A stretch of 41,824 nt of DNA from assembly GCA_018812625.1 (NCBI GenBank), contig JAHJDH010000004.1:1-41824 (forward strand), written 5' to 3'. Made by a program: the position numbers and the translations under genes. Positions 25,766-34,095 of this stretch are shown piece by piece. Positions within the stretch are counted from its first letter, which is position 1; each line of letters begins with the position of its first letter. Under the pieces are notes generated by a model that was not told the origin of the DNA, did not search any database, and saw nothing but the letters and a program-made list of their open reading frames with translations. The DNA comes from Microcaldota archaeon (GTDB lineage: Archaea; Micrarchaeota; Micrarchaeia; Anstonellales; Bilamarchaeaceae).

Positions 25766-25871
25766 TGGGATCGCAGGGATTCGAACCCCGATATGCAGGT
25801 TACGGCCTCACATTGTCACATAAGTGACGGGATCTGGAGCCTGCCGTACTACCTGGTTATACTACGATCCC
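25766..25871 (-). tRNA. tRNA-Trp(CCA) with a 33-nt anticodon-loop intron
   Basis: The acceptor GGGAUCG pairs with CGAUCCC, with A73. D-arm GUAU-AACCAGGUA-GUAC, anticodon stem GCAGG/CCUGC, T-arm CGGGG-UUCGAAU-CCCUG. The loop reads CUCCAG, then an intron of about 33 nt (25801-25833) at the canonical 37/38 site, then A38, giving anticodon CCA. The intron contains the hairpin GUCAC-UUAU-GUGAC. It is too short to hold the C/D-box guide found in some euryarchaeal tRNA-Trp introns. Confidence 0.93.
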
Positions 25872-25995
25872 ATAGTACTTGAGAAAAATCTTAGTTTGAG
25901 TGTCTTTAAATGGATTACTAAAAATTGCTGTTGCCAGTGAATATGGGTTTACCGTATAAAAACTACAATCATAAAAAACAACAAATTACCATACA

Positions 25996-26004
25996 TTTAT
26001 AAAT
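25996..26004 (+). promoter_or_regulatory. TATA box of the 26028 ATPase gene
   Basis: TTTATAAAT centred about 27 bases before ATG 26028 fits a leaderless archaeal promoter. Confidence 0.55.
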
Positions 26005-26027
26005 AGAAAAATGCAATTATTCTAAAT

Positions 26028-27107
26028 ATGAAAACCAAGTCATCCCGAAATACACTCACAGATAGATATTTTGAAGGAGTGTATGCACTTCCACCAAAGC
26101 TTCGTTGCAGAAGGCCTCTTGAAGAGAAGGTAATGGGAAAAATAGAAGAGGGCAAACATATTTGTGTTAGAGGACTTTGGAGGATTGGCAAAACAGAACT
26201 GATGATGGGGGTCATGGATAGAATTTGTGTAGGGAAAAAAGCAAGCGGACTATTTTTTGATTTGAGAAGCCAAAAACACGAAGACCAAAGCCCAAAAACA
26301 GCAGATGAAGTAAGATCTGACATAGAGGAAAAGATTCAAGAGTTTCTCAAACAAATGGAGCTTGACATTCCAATTGACAAAACCAATCCACTAAATACAC
26401 TTGGAAAAGTAGACCAGCGAATATATCTTGGAATGGATGAACTTATTGCACTTGAAGGCCTTGGAGCAGAACAAATGCGGGCCATGTTAAGGGAATTCAA
26501 GGCTGTTCCGGACAATGTTAGTTTGATCGTAGTTTGTCACAAGCATAGAAATACCGAAAGAATATTTGACAGTGAAATTGTTCAGGATCCAGGATTTTCA
26601 ACACTATATATTCCGCCGATTGATGCAAATGAACTTGAACATATTGTTCAAAGCCCAGCATGGGATTTTGGAGTAGAATTCAGTGATGGGGCTCTTGATA
26701 AAATTTCAAAACTAACTGGAGACCGACCATGGGAAGTTTTCATCGCATGTTTTATGGTTGCAAACTCATTTGAGTATCATGGGATGCTCAAACCAGGGCT
26801 TATTATTAGCGAGGAGCAAGTAGGTTCAATAGTTTCACTTGAAAACCTGAAGAGATATGATACTGGAGAAGAGGTTCTGCTCAACTACGGAAGAGTACTC
26901 CACAATGCTTTTACTGCAAAGGAACTTGAACTTGCATTTGATCTTGCAACAGGAAAGAAAAGACTCCAACGAGGATATCCAAAGGAAATGGAAGAACTTA
27001 CCCTGGCAGTGCGAGTAATTGAAGAGCCAGAACTTAGGATCAGAGGAGAGCTTTTTGAAGAATTTATTCGAAAAGTCTCAAATGATGAAATAAATATCGG
27101 AGAATAG
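26028..27107 (+). CDS. Archaeal STAND-like P-loop ATPase
   Basis: The 359-residue protein has a Walker A loop GLWRIGKTEL (residues about 50-59), a Walker B-like RIYLGMDEL and a sensor strand SLIVVCHKHRNTERIF, followed by a helical region and a possible winged helix (about 290-345). This matches the broad archaeal ATPase families related to Orc/STAND proteins, whose cellular roles are mostly unknown. There is no DUF234 nuclease-like C-terminal domain. It is transcribed toward pyrF, 34 bases away, from its own leaderless-type promoter. Confidence 0.7.
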   Translation: MKTKSSRNTLTDRYFEGVYALPPKLRCRRPLEEKVMGKIEEGKHICVRGLWRIGKTELMMGVMDRICVGKKASGLFFDLRSQKHEDQSPKTADEVRSDIEEKIQEFLKQMELDIPIDKTNPLNTLGKVDQRIYLGMDELIALEGLGAEQMRAMLREFKAVPDNVSLIVVCHKHRNTERIFDSEIVQDPGFSTLYIPPIDANELEHIVQSPAWDFGVEFSDGALDKISKLTGDRPWEVFIACFMVANSFEYHGMLKPGLIISEEQVGSIVSLENLKRYDTGEEVLLNYGRVLHNAFTAKELELAFDLATGKKRLQRGYPKEMEELTLAVRVIEEPELRIRGELFEEFIRKVSNDEINIGE

Positions 27108-27141
27108 AAATATTAAGAATTTTGCCTGTGACTAATTATTC

Positions 27142-27930
27142 ATGAGCACAAGAGAGAAACTTACGAAACTTGCAAATGAGAATAAAACAATTCTGTGTTT
27201 TGGTGTTGATCCAAACCTTGAAAAAATTCCTGGTGGAAAGGTAGAATCAATCGTACCATATTTCCAGAATATAATAGACAAACTATTGGATGAAAATGAG
27301 ATCTCTGCAATTAAACCAAACTATGCATTCTTTGCCCAGTATGGATTTGATGGATTGCATGCACTCAAAGAAATTATGGAATATAGAGACAAAGTTCCAG
27401 TTATCCTTGATTTTAAGAGGGGAGATATTGGAAAAACAAGCACTGCTTATGCAAAGGAAGCATATGACTTTTGGGGCGCTGATGCTGCAACTATTAGCCC
27501 ATATATGGGAGAGGATTCTGTTAGACCATTTTTGAGAGAGGAAAAACTTGCATACATGCTCTGTAGAACTTCGAATAAAGGAGCAGGTGATTTCCAGGAA
27601 CTTGAATGCGACGGAAAATTCCTCTATGAAAAAGTACTTGAAAAGGCAATTGAATGGAATTGTGGAATTGTCGTTGGCGCAACAAGCGATGCAATAACCA
27701 GAATTGTTGCAACTACAAAAAATGAGATACCAATGCTTATTCCAGGAATCGGTGCGCAGGGAGGAGACCTTGAGCTAGTTATGAACGCAATAAAGAGCAA
27801 TGTTGCAATTCATAGAATCAATGCTTCTTCATCAATTGCTTATGCACATGAAAAACATGATGGAACTCCTGGTGAAGCTGCACTAAAGGAAGCTCAAAAA
27901 TTAAATGAAACAATCAGAAAATACTTCTAG
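27142..27930 (+). CDS. pyrF: Orotidine 5'-phosphate decarboxylase
   Basis: PyrF makes UMP from OMP, the last step of pyrimidine synthesis. The catalytic Asp/Lys network is seen as LDFKRGDIGKT (Asp90, Lys92, Asp95). FGVDPNLEKIP, IKPNYAFF and the phosphate-binding IPGIGAQGGD support the longer bacterial-like (group 2, about 260-280 residues) form rather than the short archaeal one of about 210. Its stop codon overlaps the opposing HerA-like gene by four bases. Confidence 0.94.
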   Translation: MSTREKLTKLANENKTILCFGVDPNLEKIPGGKVESIVPYFQNIIDKLLDENEISAIKPNYAFFAQYGFDGLHALKEIMEYRDKVPVILDFKRGDIGKTSTAYAKEAYDFWGADAATISPYMGEDSVRPFLREEKLAYMLCRTSNKGAGDFQELECDGKFLYEKVLEKAIEWNCGIVVGATSDAITRIVATTKNEIPMLIPGIGAQGGDLELVMNAIKSNVAIHRINASSSIAYAHEKHDGTPGEAALKEAQKLNETIRKYF

Positions 27931-29447
27931 AGTTTTAATAACTCCAAAATGGACTGGATTGACCCCCAATTAACAAATATGACGTAAATTAGCAGCAATA
28001 TTATCAAGAAATAGATAATCCTAATAGGTTTTTTTGTCAGATATTTGAAGAATTTTTTGATTGGTTTAAAGAAAAGGAATGTTGTAATTTTTCCAACTAC
28101 TTTTAGGATAAAGTCGAGGAGCTTGAGCAGGAATTTGAATAGGCCATCCCAAATCGATGGTCCTTTTTTCTTGGGTTTTTTTTCAGGAGGATTTTCAACT
28201 TTTCTAGTTTCTTTTCTGATTTCTTGGGCAATAGGAATTTCTTTCTGATTTTCTGACCATTTTCTTTTGTTTTCAGCTTTTTTTGCCTTTTTTGAATAAT
28301 ATTTCTGGATGAGCTTTGGATTGGATGAACGAAGAAGAATCTCATCTTCAACTACTTCCATGGTTGTTGCCGGAGCAAACATAGTAACTTCCTTTGGTTC
28401 TGTTTGATTTCCTTTTTGGTCTAAAGTTGATGTTATAGCAACTCCAGTAGGCATCCTTTTGAGACGCTCAAGAACATCTAATTCTGAATCTGGAAAAGAG
28501 TTTGCCAATGCTTTGAGCCTTTGATTGCCTCTTTGAGTAAAAACTTTTTGTGAGAATATAATTTTTGTTGATAGCTGGCTAAGAATTTCATCAGGCAGAT
28601 CAGTCACATCCTGAGTAACAAAGAAAACAGAAACTCCTTTGGACCGGATTTGTTTGAGGATGGTTACCATCAAATCTTGAAGAGATTTATTGGAATCTTT
28701 GAAAAGGTAGTGAGCCTCATCAAAGAAAATCACATATTCCGGCTGCTCAACATCGCCTTTTTCAGGAAGATTGTCAAAGAGCATCTGCAAGAGAAATGCA
28801 GGGGCGATGGAAACTGCCATGTTCTTTCTTGAATCAGAAAGATTGAGAACATTAAGGCCATGAAGATCATTGATAGAAATACTTGGTTTTCCAAACAGTT
28901 CTCCAAGTCCAGAATCTATAAGAGCAACTACTTTTCTCTCTATTACATTAACACTAGAGCTGCTAAAGCCCCTGGCATTTGTTTTAACAAGAACATCAAG
29001 AACATCGAGGAGCTCTTCGAAAGTATGAAGTGGAACATTCTTTTTTCTTGCATGGGAGAATGCCAAAGAAAGATGGCTTTCCTGTGTCGGATTTAGTGAA
29101 AGTAATCTTGATATGAGAATTGTTCCAGCATCAGAAAGAGAAAAACGAAGTGGAATGAATCTGTTTGAAACACTCCAGTAATTTGCTTCAATAAGATGAG
29201 GTTCGTATGGAGCATGAATATTTCTTTTGTTTTCTTTCCCAGCAACACAAAATCCAGAAGCATCTCCCTTGATATCTGAAACAAAAACATTGACGCCAAG
29301 ATCTGCAAGTTGCTCTGCAATTGTTTGCATAGTTCTGCTTTTCCCAGTCCCAGTACTTCCTGCGATTAAACCATGCCTTGTAAGGTATTTTGCAGAAATA
29401 GACACTGTATTAGATCCATCAGTTACACCTAAAACGGGATTGCTCAT
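27927..29447 (-). CDS. HerA/FtsK-like ATPase (DUF853 type) with C-terminal membrane anchor
   Basis: The first 360 residues are a HerA-like P-loop ATPase: Walker A GSTGTGKSRT (30-39), SDIKGDASGF, Walker B YVIFFDEAHYLF (Asp243, Glu244) and FFVTQDVTDLPDEILSQL, close to the bacterial YjgR/DUF853 family. After a Lys/Glu-rich linker (about 385-430) come amphipathic basic helices and one membrane helix (IRIIYFLIILLLIYVIFVNW). A membrane-tethered HerA-like motor is unusual; it could move DNA or protein near the membrane. It lacks the HerA N-terminal HAS barrel and has no NurA neighbour. It is divergent from nnrD, and its 3' end overlaps pyrF by four bases. Confidence 0.85.
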   Translation of the reverse strand: MSNPVLGVTDGSNTVSISAKYLTRHGLIAGSTGTGKSRTMQTIAEQLADLGVNVFVSDIKGDASGFCVAGKENKRNIHAPYEPHLIEANYWSVSNRFIPLRFSLSDAGTILISRLLSLNPTQESHLSLAFSHARKKNVPLHTFEELLDVLDVLVKTNARGFSSSSVNVIERKVVALIDSGLGELFGKPSISINDLHGLNVLNLSDSRKNMAVSIAPAFLLQMLFDNLPEKGDVEQPEYVIFFDEAHYLFKDSNKSLQDLMVTILKQIRSKGVSVFFVTQDVTDLPDEILSQLSTKIIFSQKVFTQRGNQRLKALANSFPDSELDVLERLKRMPTGVAITSTLDQKGNQTEPKEVTMFAPATTMEVVEDEILLRSSNPKLIQKYYSKKAKKAENKRKWSENQKEIPIAQEIRKETRKVENPPEKKPKKKGPSIWDGLFKFLLKLLDFILKVVGKITTFLFFKPIKKFFKYLTKKPIRIIYFLIILLLIYVIFVNWGSIQSILELLKL

Positions 29448-29499
29448 CGCAAGAACATGGGATTAGGATTTTATAATACTTATAGGAGAGAGATAATAC

Positions 29500-30207
29500 A
29501 TGTATAAACAGCCAAAGAACTCTCGCAAGGGAGAAAATGGCAAATTGCTGATAGTTGCCGGAAGCAAAAAATTCCATGGTGCTGCTGTGCTAGCAATTTT
29601 AGGTGCAAGACGATTTGTTGATCTTGTATTTTTTTACCCAGCAGAAAATGACCCATATTTACTAAATGCAGTGAAAACAATTCCAGAAGTCATTGTCCTG
29701 CAGAAATTAGAGATGATTGACAAGATGGATTGTATTCTTTTTGGAAACGGAATTGGAAATGCCAAAATTGATTTGAAAAGGCTAAAGGGAAAGCTGGTTG
29801 TTGATGCTGAAGGCCTAAAGCAGATCAAAGGAAAGATTCCAAATGGAGCTATTCTAACACCGCATGAAGGAGAATTCAAAATGCTCTTTGGTCTTGATGG
29901 TAGCGAGAAAAATGTCAAGGCCATGGCAAAGAAGCACAATTGCGTCATTCTAAAGAAAGGAGCAATTGACATTATCAGCGATGGAAAAAGGATATACAGG
30001 AACAAAACAGGAAACCCTGGAATGACAAAAGGCGGAACTGGGGATGTTCTAGCAGGCCTTGTTGCAGCACTATTTTGCAAGAATGATGGGTATGATGCAG
30101 CAGTTGAAGGAGCAAAACTTGCTGGCAATGCTGGAGATAAGTTAATGAAAAAATTTGGATATAATTATTGTGCAAGTGATCTGGCAGAAATGCTTGCAAA
30201 CGTGTGA
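29500..30207 (+). CDS. nnrD: ADP/ATP-dependent NAD(P)H-hydrate dehydratase
   Basis: It repairs hydrated NAD(P)H. The ribokinase-like domain shows KLLIVAGSKKFHGAAVLA near the start, ILTPHEGEFKMLFG, and the phosphate-binding NKTGNPGMTKGGTGDVLAGLVAAL with catalytic Asp in GTGDVL. It has only this domain (235 residues), without the NnrE epimerase that is often fused in Archaea. It begins a row of same-strand genes (dys, membrane protein, priL, priS). A ribosome binding site (GGAGAG) and a TATA box TTTTATAAT (near 29473) precede it. Confidence 0.92.
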   Translation: MYKQPKNSRKGENGKLLIVAGSKKFHGAAVLAILGARRFVDLVFFYPAENDPYLLNAVKTIPEVIVLQKLEMIDKMDCILFGNGIGNAKIDLKRLKGKLVVDAEGLKQIKGKIPNGAILTPHEGEFKMLFGLDGSEKNVKAMAKKHNCVILKKGAIDIISDGKRIYRNKTGNPGMTKGGTGDVLAGLVAALFCKNDGYDAAVEGAKLAGNAGDKLMKKFGYNYCASDLAEMLANV

Positions 30208-30212
30208 TTTTT

Positions 30213-31097
30213 ATGAAGATAAAAGACTTAGAAGAAATGAACAGAGAATCCATGATTTCCTGCGGGTTTCAAGCAACAAACGTTGGACGTGCAATTGAAA
30301 TAGTTGAAAAAATGAAAAAAGAAAACGCAACTGTTTTTCTGACATTCACATCAAACATGATAGCTTCCGGACTACGTGGAATAGTTAAGGAAATGTGCAG
30401 GAAAAAATTAGTCGATGTGATAATCACTGCAGGCGGAAGTCTTGATCATGATCTGATCAAATCATCCAAGAAGTATGAGCTTGGAGATTTTGTTATGGAT
30501 GATGCAAAACTCCATAAATCAGGAAAAAATAGAATTGGAAATATCCTAGTTCCAAACGAATGCTATGAATATTTGGAAGGATTCATGCGGGAAGTATTTA
30601 CAGAAATGTATGAAACTGAAAAGATAATTGCCCCATCTGAGATTGCATCAAAAATCGGAGAAAAAACCAAGGAAGACTCATTTCTTTATTGGTGCAGCAA
30701 AAATAAGATTCCAGTATTCAGTCCAGGAATAACAGATTCTGCAATTGGACTTCAGGCGCATTTCTTCAAGCAGAGCAAAAAGGATTTTGCAATTGATGTG
30801 ACAAAGGATATGGGAAAGCTTTCCCAGATTTCATTAAATGCTGACAAAACAGGTGGGATTGTCCTTGGAGGAGGAATATCCAAACATCATGCAATTGGAG
30901 TAAACCTTCTTCGTGGAGGCTTTGACTATGCGGTGTATGTCACAACTGCATCTCCATGGGATGGATCACTCAGCGGAGCAAGAACAAACGAGGGAATCTC
31001 CTGGGGTAAAATCAAGGAAAATGCAAATCACGTAACTGTTGATTGTGATGCAAGCATTGCATTTCCAATAATCATGAATGAATTTTTGGGGGAATAA
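30213..31097 (+). CDS. dys: Deoxyhypusine synthase
   Basis: It transfers an aminobutyl group from spermidine to a lysine of aIF5A, the first step of hypusine formation. The NAD-binding region (TFTSNMIASGLRG, IITAGGSLDHD) and the active-site lysine loop LSGARTNEGISWGKIK are clear, as is GGGISKHHAIG. The predicted length of 294 residues is near the family's 310-330. The start ATG 30213 is just after the nnrD stop; an in-frame GTG at 30204 overlaps nnrD by four bases and is a less likely alternative. Confidence 0.94.
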   Translation: MKIKDLEEMNRESMISCGFQATNVGRAIEIVEKMKKENATVFLTFTSNMIASGLRGIVKEMCRKKLVDVIITAGGSLDHDLIKSSKKYELGDFVMDDAKLHKSGKNRIGNILVPNECYEYLEGFMREVFTEMYETEKIIAPSEIASKIGEKTKEDSFLYWCSKNKIPVFSPGITDSAIGLQAHFFKQSKKDFAIDVTKDMGKLSQISLNADKTGGIVLGGGISKHHAIGVNLLRGGFDYAVYVTTASPWDGSLSGARTNEGISWGKIKENANHVTVDCDASIAFPIIMNEFLGE

Positions 31098-31098
31098 A

Positions 31099-31596
31099 AT
31101 GTTTAACTTTGTAATTGCGTTTGTTGCTGGATTTATTGTTAAGATAGTGGATTTTTTCGAGGATGATCTAAAAAGCAACAATCCACTCAAGTATGGACTT
31201 GCTATCATCTATGGTATTCTAATTGGATATGTGATTGGAAATGCAAGCTTTTCGGTTATTTTTATTGCAGCCTTGATTGCCCAGGTCCTCGCAAGAAAGA
31301 TTGATACAACCGCACACAGAGTAGGTTTTGCTGTGAGCATCATAACTGCACTGTTTTTCCAAGTTCCAGCAATTGATATGTATCTTCTTGGATATTTCAT
31401 GATTCTGGCATTCCTCGATGAGATAGAATATATTGGAAAATTGAAGATTCTCTCAAAATACCGCCCATTTTTGAAAATAGGGGTAATTCCAATGATCATT
31501 ATAGGAAGATGGGATTATGCAGCTGGGATCTTAATCTTTGACTTGGGCTACGAAACTTTCAACCTAATCCAATATAAAATAAAACATCGAAGATAA
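31099..31596 (+). CDS. Multi-pass membrane protein, unknown function
   Basis: The 165-residue protein has four to five hydrophobic helices (NFVIAFVAGFIVKIVDFF, YGLAIIYGILIGYVIG, SVIFIAALIAQVLA, VSIITALFFQVPAIDMYLLGYFMILAF and a weak one near PMIIIGRWDYAAGI). Acidic residues at the first helix end (DFFEDD) and LAFLDEIEYIG are notable. I cannot name a family. GGGGGA before the ATG at 31099 supports this start, two bases after the dys stop. It lies between dys and priL, four bases ahead of the latter. Confidence 0.75.
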   Translation: MFNFVIAFVAGFIVKIVDFFEDDLKSNNPLKYGLAIIYGILIGYVIGNASFSVIFIAALIAQVLARKIDTTAHRVGFAVSIITALFFQVPAIDMYLLGYFMILAFLDEIEYIGKLKILSKYRPFLKIGVIPMIIIGRWDYAAGILIFDLGYETFNLIQYKIKHRR

Positions 31597-31600
31597 TTAC

Positions 31601-32524
31601 ATGGATGAGCTCGATTTTGCCCTCAAATTTCCATTTACAAGCGAAGCAAAAAAACTTATTGGAACAATGCAGCTCAATAAACAAATAATTGAGATGGGGG
31701 CAGAGAGAATTAGAAAAGCACTGCATGGATCAAGTGCCAGCAGGAGAGTTTTCAATGAACCAGAGATAAAAGATGAAATTGCTTCTTTTGCAGCAGCCAG
31801 AATGATTCTTGGGAGTCTGAGAAATAGATTTATGACAAACATATTTGCAGTCAATGAATCAAAAATGGTAAGAAACAACCTGAATAAAGCAGACCCAGAG
31901 ACCCTAGAGAGAATCAGCTCCAGATTTGGAATAAAAACAAAAGAAGGGATGCTGGATATACCAACCTATTTGATGTATAGTCCTAAATCCCAGCATTATA
32001 GACTAATAAACAAAAAAATAATAAGCGGAAAAGTGAGAGTAACTGAAGCAGAAGAATTACGTTTGATAGAAGAGGCAGTTCGAAAACATATTGAGATAAT
32101 TCCAATTGTAAAGGATGCGCCAGATCTGATAAAAAAAGCTGGAGAAAAACTCCTTGAAGAGCTTCCAAAAACAGAGGTAAAAATCAATGTAAAGGCAGGA
32201 GATCATCCCCCCTGCATCATGAAATTATTTGAATCGGCAAAAAAACACGAGAATCTTCCTCACACCGCAAGATGGTTTTTTGCAACATACTTGCTTGCAA
32301 TCGGAATGAATGAAGATCAGATAAACGGCATTTTTTCAACAATGCCTGATTATAGTGAAAAGATTACAAGATATCAAATTTCGCATGCAAAGAAAAGGGG
32401 ATATAGCGTTCCGTCATGCGCTACTGTAATGACATATGGGCTTTGCTGTGCGATTTGCAGAGTAGGAATCCCCACCAAATGGCACAATTTAGATGAAAAG
32501 AGAAAGGAGGAGATTCGAAAATGA
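31601..32524 (+). CDS. priL: DNA primase large subunit PriL
   Basis: PriL is the iron-sulfur regulatory subunit of the replicative primase. Conserved cluster cysteines are visible: Cys205 (PPCIMKLF), Cys273 (VPSCATVMTYG), Cys282/283 and Cys286 (LCCAICR), all in the C-terminal half. The preceding NLPHTARWFFATYLL is typical. Length 307 is slightly short of the usual 320-400. It overlaps priS by four bases (ATGA), so the subunits are co-translated. Confidence 0.94.
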   Translation: MDELDFALKFPFTSEAKKLIGTMQLNKQIIEMGAERIRKALHGSSASRRVFNEPEIKDEIASFAAARMILGSLRNRFMTNIFAVNESKMVRNNLNKADPETLERISSRFGIKTKEGMLDIPTYLMYSPKSQHYRLINKKIISGKVRVTEAEELRLIEEAVRKHIEIIPIVKDAPDLIKKAGEKLLEELPKTEVKINVKAGDHPPCIMKLFESAKKHENLPHTARWFFATYLLAIGMNEDQINGIFSTMPDYSEKITRYQISHAKKRGYSVPSCATVMTYGLCCAICRVGIPTKWHNLDEKRKEEIRK

Positions 32525-33597
32525 ATGATTTGCAGGTAGTAAAGGAGATATTTTCAGAGTACTACAGAACTGCAAAACTAGTAATTCCATCAGTTGAACA
32601 ACGAGAATTTGGAATTGGGAATAGGAAAAAAATCGATGCGCGGCACTTGAATTTTGCAAATATCTCATTATTCAGAACATATTTGTGTAACAATACTCCC
32701 ATGTTCGTTTCGCACTCAACTGCATATTATGAGTTCCCAGGAACAACCCCAATACAAAAAAAGAACTGGAAGTGTGCTGATATTGTATTCGACCTCGATA
32801 TACATGCAGAAGGCAAATATGGGGCTTATGCAGGGCTTGAGGATATGAAGCATGATGTTGCCAGGCTTGTAAATGATTTTATTATCAATGATTTTGGAAT
32901 TTCAAAAGAGCACATAACAATTAACTTTTCCGGAAACAGGGGTTATCATGTCCATGTAAGAGACCCGGCATATCTTCCTTTGCGCGCGGAAGAGAGACGC
33001 GAGCTTGTTGATTATATCATGGGCCAGGGTCTTGATTATACTAAATTCTTCCATTTTGATGATAAAAAAAGGCTTATGGGGCCAAGTCCTGATGAAGGGG
33101 GATATAGAGGAAGGCTTGCCAGGGGGACAATAAAATTGCTAAATGAAAAACCATCCAAGATTTCAAGAAAATTCTCAAATGAAAAAGATCGGGAATTTTT
33201 CATATCAGGTATAAATGAGGGAAACTGGAGCAAAACAACTTTGAATCTCAAAGACTTTACAACAAGACTTGAGGAAGTTGCAAAAAGCCTTCCAATCAGC
33301 TCAGTTGATACGGATGCTGGAGTGACCCAGGATCTTAGCAAACTGATCAGAGTTCCAAACACAATTCATGGGGATACGGGATTAATTGCCCTGATAGTTG
33401 ATGATATTGAATCGTTTAATCCATTCAAAGATGCGGCGATTCCATCAGATAAAACAATGAAAATAAAATTTGTTGAGGATGTTCCAGAGATTCCAATGGT
33501 TGGAACTGGAGTTTTCAAAAAGGATGATGTGAAAGAGCTTCCGCAGGCTATGGCTTTGTTCTTTATTTTGAAAAAAAGTGCAAAAATTGAAAAATAA
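32521..33597 (+). CDS. priS: DNA primase small (catalytic) subunit PriS
   Basis: PriS makes RNA/DNA primers. The metal-binding pair Asp91 and Asp93 lies in ADIVFDLDIH, the nucleotide-binding SGNRGYH is at 137-143, and LIRVPNTIHGDTG near residue 275 is the conserved loop with His. Length 358 is normal. It ends two bases before the opposing 33600 gene. The Orc1/Cdc6 gene lies 500 bases further, making this a replication-initiation neighbourhood. Confidence 0.96.
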   Translation: MNDLQVVKEIFSEYYRTAKLVIPSVEQREFGIGNRKKIDARHLNFANISLFRTYLCNNTPMFVSHSTAYYEFPGTTPIQKKNWKCADIVFDLDIHAEGKYGAYAGLEDMKHDVARLVNDFIINDFGISKEHITINFSGNRGYHVHVRDPAYLPLRAEERRELVDYIMGQGLDYTKFFHFDDKKRLMGPSPDEGGYRGRLARGTIKLLNEKPSKISRKFSNEKDREFFISGINEGNWSKTTLNLKDFTTRLEEVAKSLPISSVDTDAGVTQDLSKLIRVPNTIHGDTGLIALIVDDIESFNPFKDAAIPSDKTMKIKFVEDVPEIPMVGTGVFKKDDVKELPQAMALFFILKKSAKIEK

Positions 33598-33599
33598 AA

Positions 33600-33992
33600 T
33601 CAGGCTTTGCCTGCTTTAGAAAGTTCGATCTTTGGCGGAATTAAAGGTGCTGTAAGACCTAGAACTCTGGCAAGTAATGTTCCATTTGCGCTTCCACTAT
33701 AGTTTACTGCGCTAAGAACAACAGTTGCATAGTCATCTGGGATTTTCTTGCTTTTCTTCCAGGTATCAATAACATTCTTTGTCATCTTCTCATCTTCCTT
33801 TGCAACAAGAAGACCTTTGATTTTAATCTGACCAACTTCGTCCTTGTAGTCGGCAACATAAACATAAGTTATCTCAAGATTGTCATCGGCTAGTTCAACT
33901 CCTTCGAGTTGAATGTTGATATTAAGGCCCTTAATGCTTTGTTTTGGGACCCTGTTTCCAGTAACTTCCAGTATTCTTTCTCCTACAATCAT
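33600..33992 (-). CDS. Conserved archaeal protein, unnamed family
   Basis: A 130-residue cytoplasmic protein beginning MIVGERILEVTGNRVPKQS. It has alternating strands (NINIQLEGVEL, NLEITYVYVADYKDEVGQIKIKGLLVA), then helices (KNVIDTWKKSKKIPDDYATVVLSAVNY) and a Pro-rich tail LTAPLIPPKIEL. The shape resembles SecB-like chaperone folds, but I cannot claim membership. The start at 33992 has GGAGATGAG just upstream; longer in-frame extensions lack support and would run into the promoter region. It is divergent from orc1/cdc6. Confidence 0.8.
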   Translation of the reverse strand: MIVGERILEVTGNRVPKQSIKGLNINIQLEGVELADDNLEITYVYVADYKDEVGQIKIKGLLVAKEDEKMTKNVIDTWKKSKKIPDDYATVVLSAVNYSGSANGTLLARVLGLTAPLIPPKIELSKAGKA

Positions 33993-34064
33993 ATTCTCAT
34001 CTCCATAAAGTAGTGAAAACCTATCTGTATGGCAATATATTAAAAAGGTACTCAAAGCTAGTTT

Positions 34065-34074
34065 CGTTATAAAC
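34065..34074 (+). promoter_or_regulatory. TATA box of orc1/cdc6
   Basis: CGTTATAAAC is centred 26 bases before ATG 34096, indicating a leaderless transcript. The 103-base region 33993-34095 could hold initiator binding sites, but I see no clear origin recognition box. Confidence 0.55.
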
Positions 34075-34095
34075 ATTTGCTAGCAAGTTAAATTC

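Noticed and set aside
25801-25833. C/D-box guide RNA inside the tRNA-Trp intron
   Set aside because: The intron is about 33 bases and lacks both C and D boxes; it forms a simple hairpin.
33993-34095. Replication origin beside orc1/cdc6
   Set aside because: The position is suggestive, but no repeated origin recognition box or unwinding element could be identified in this short region.
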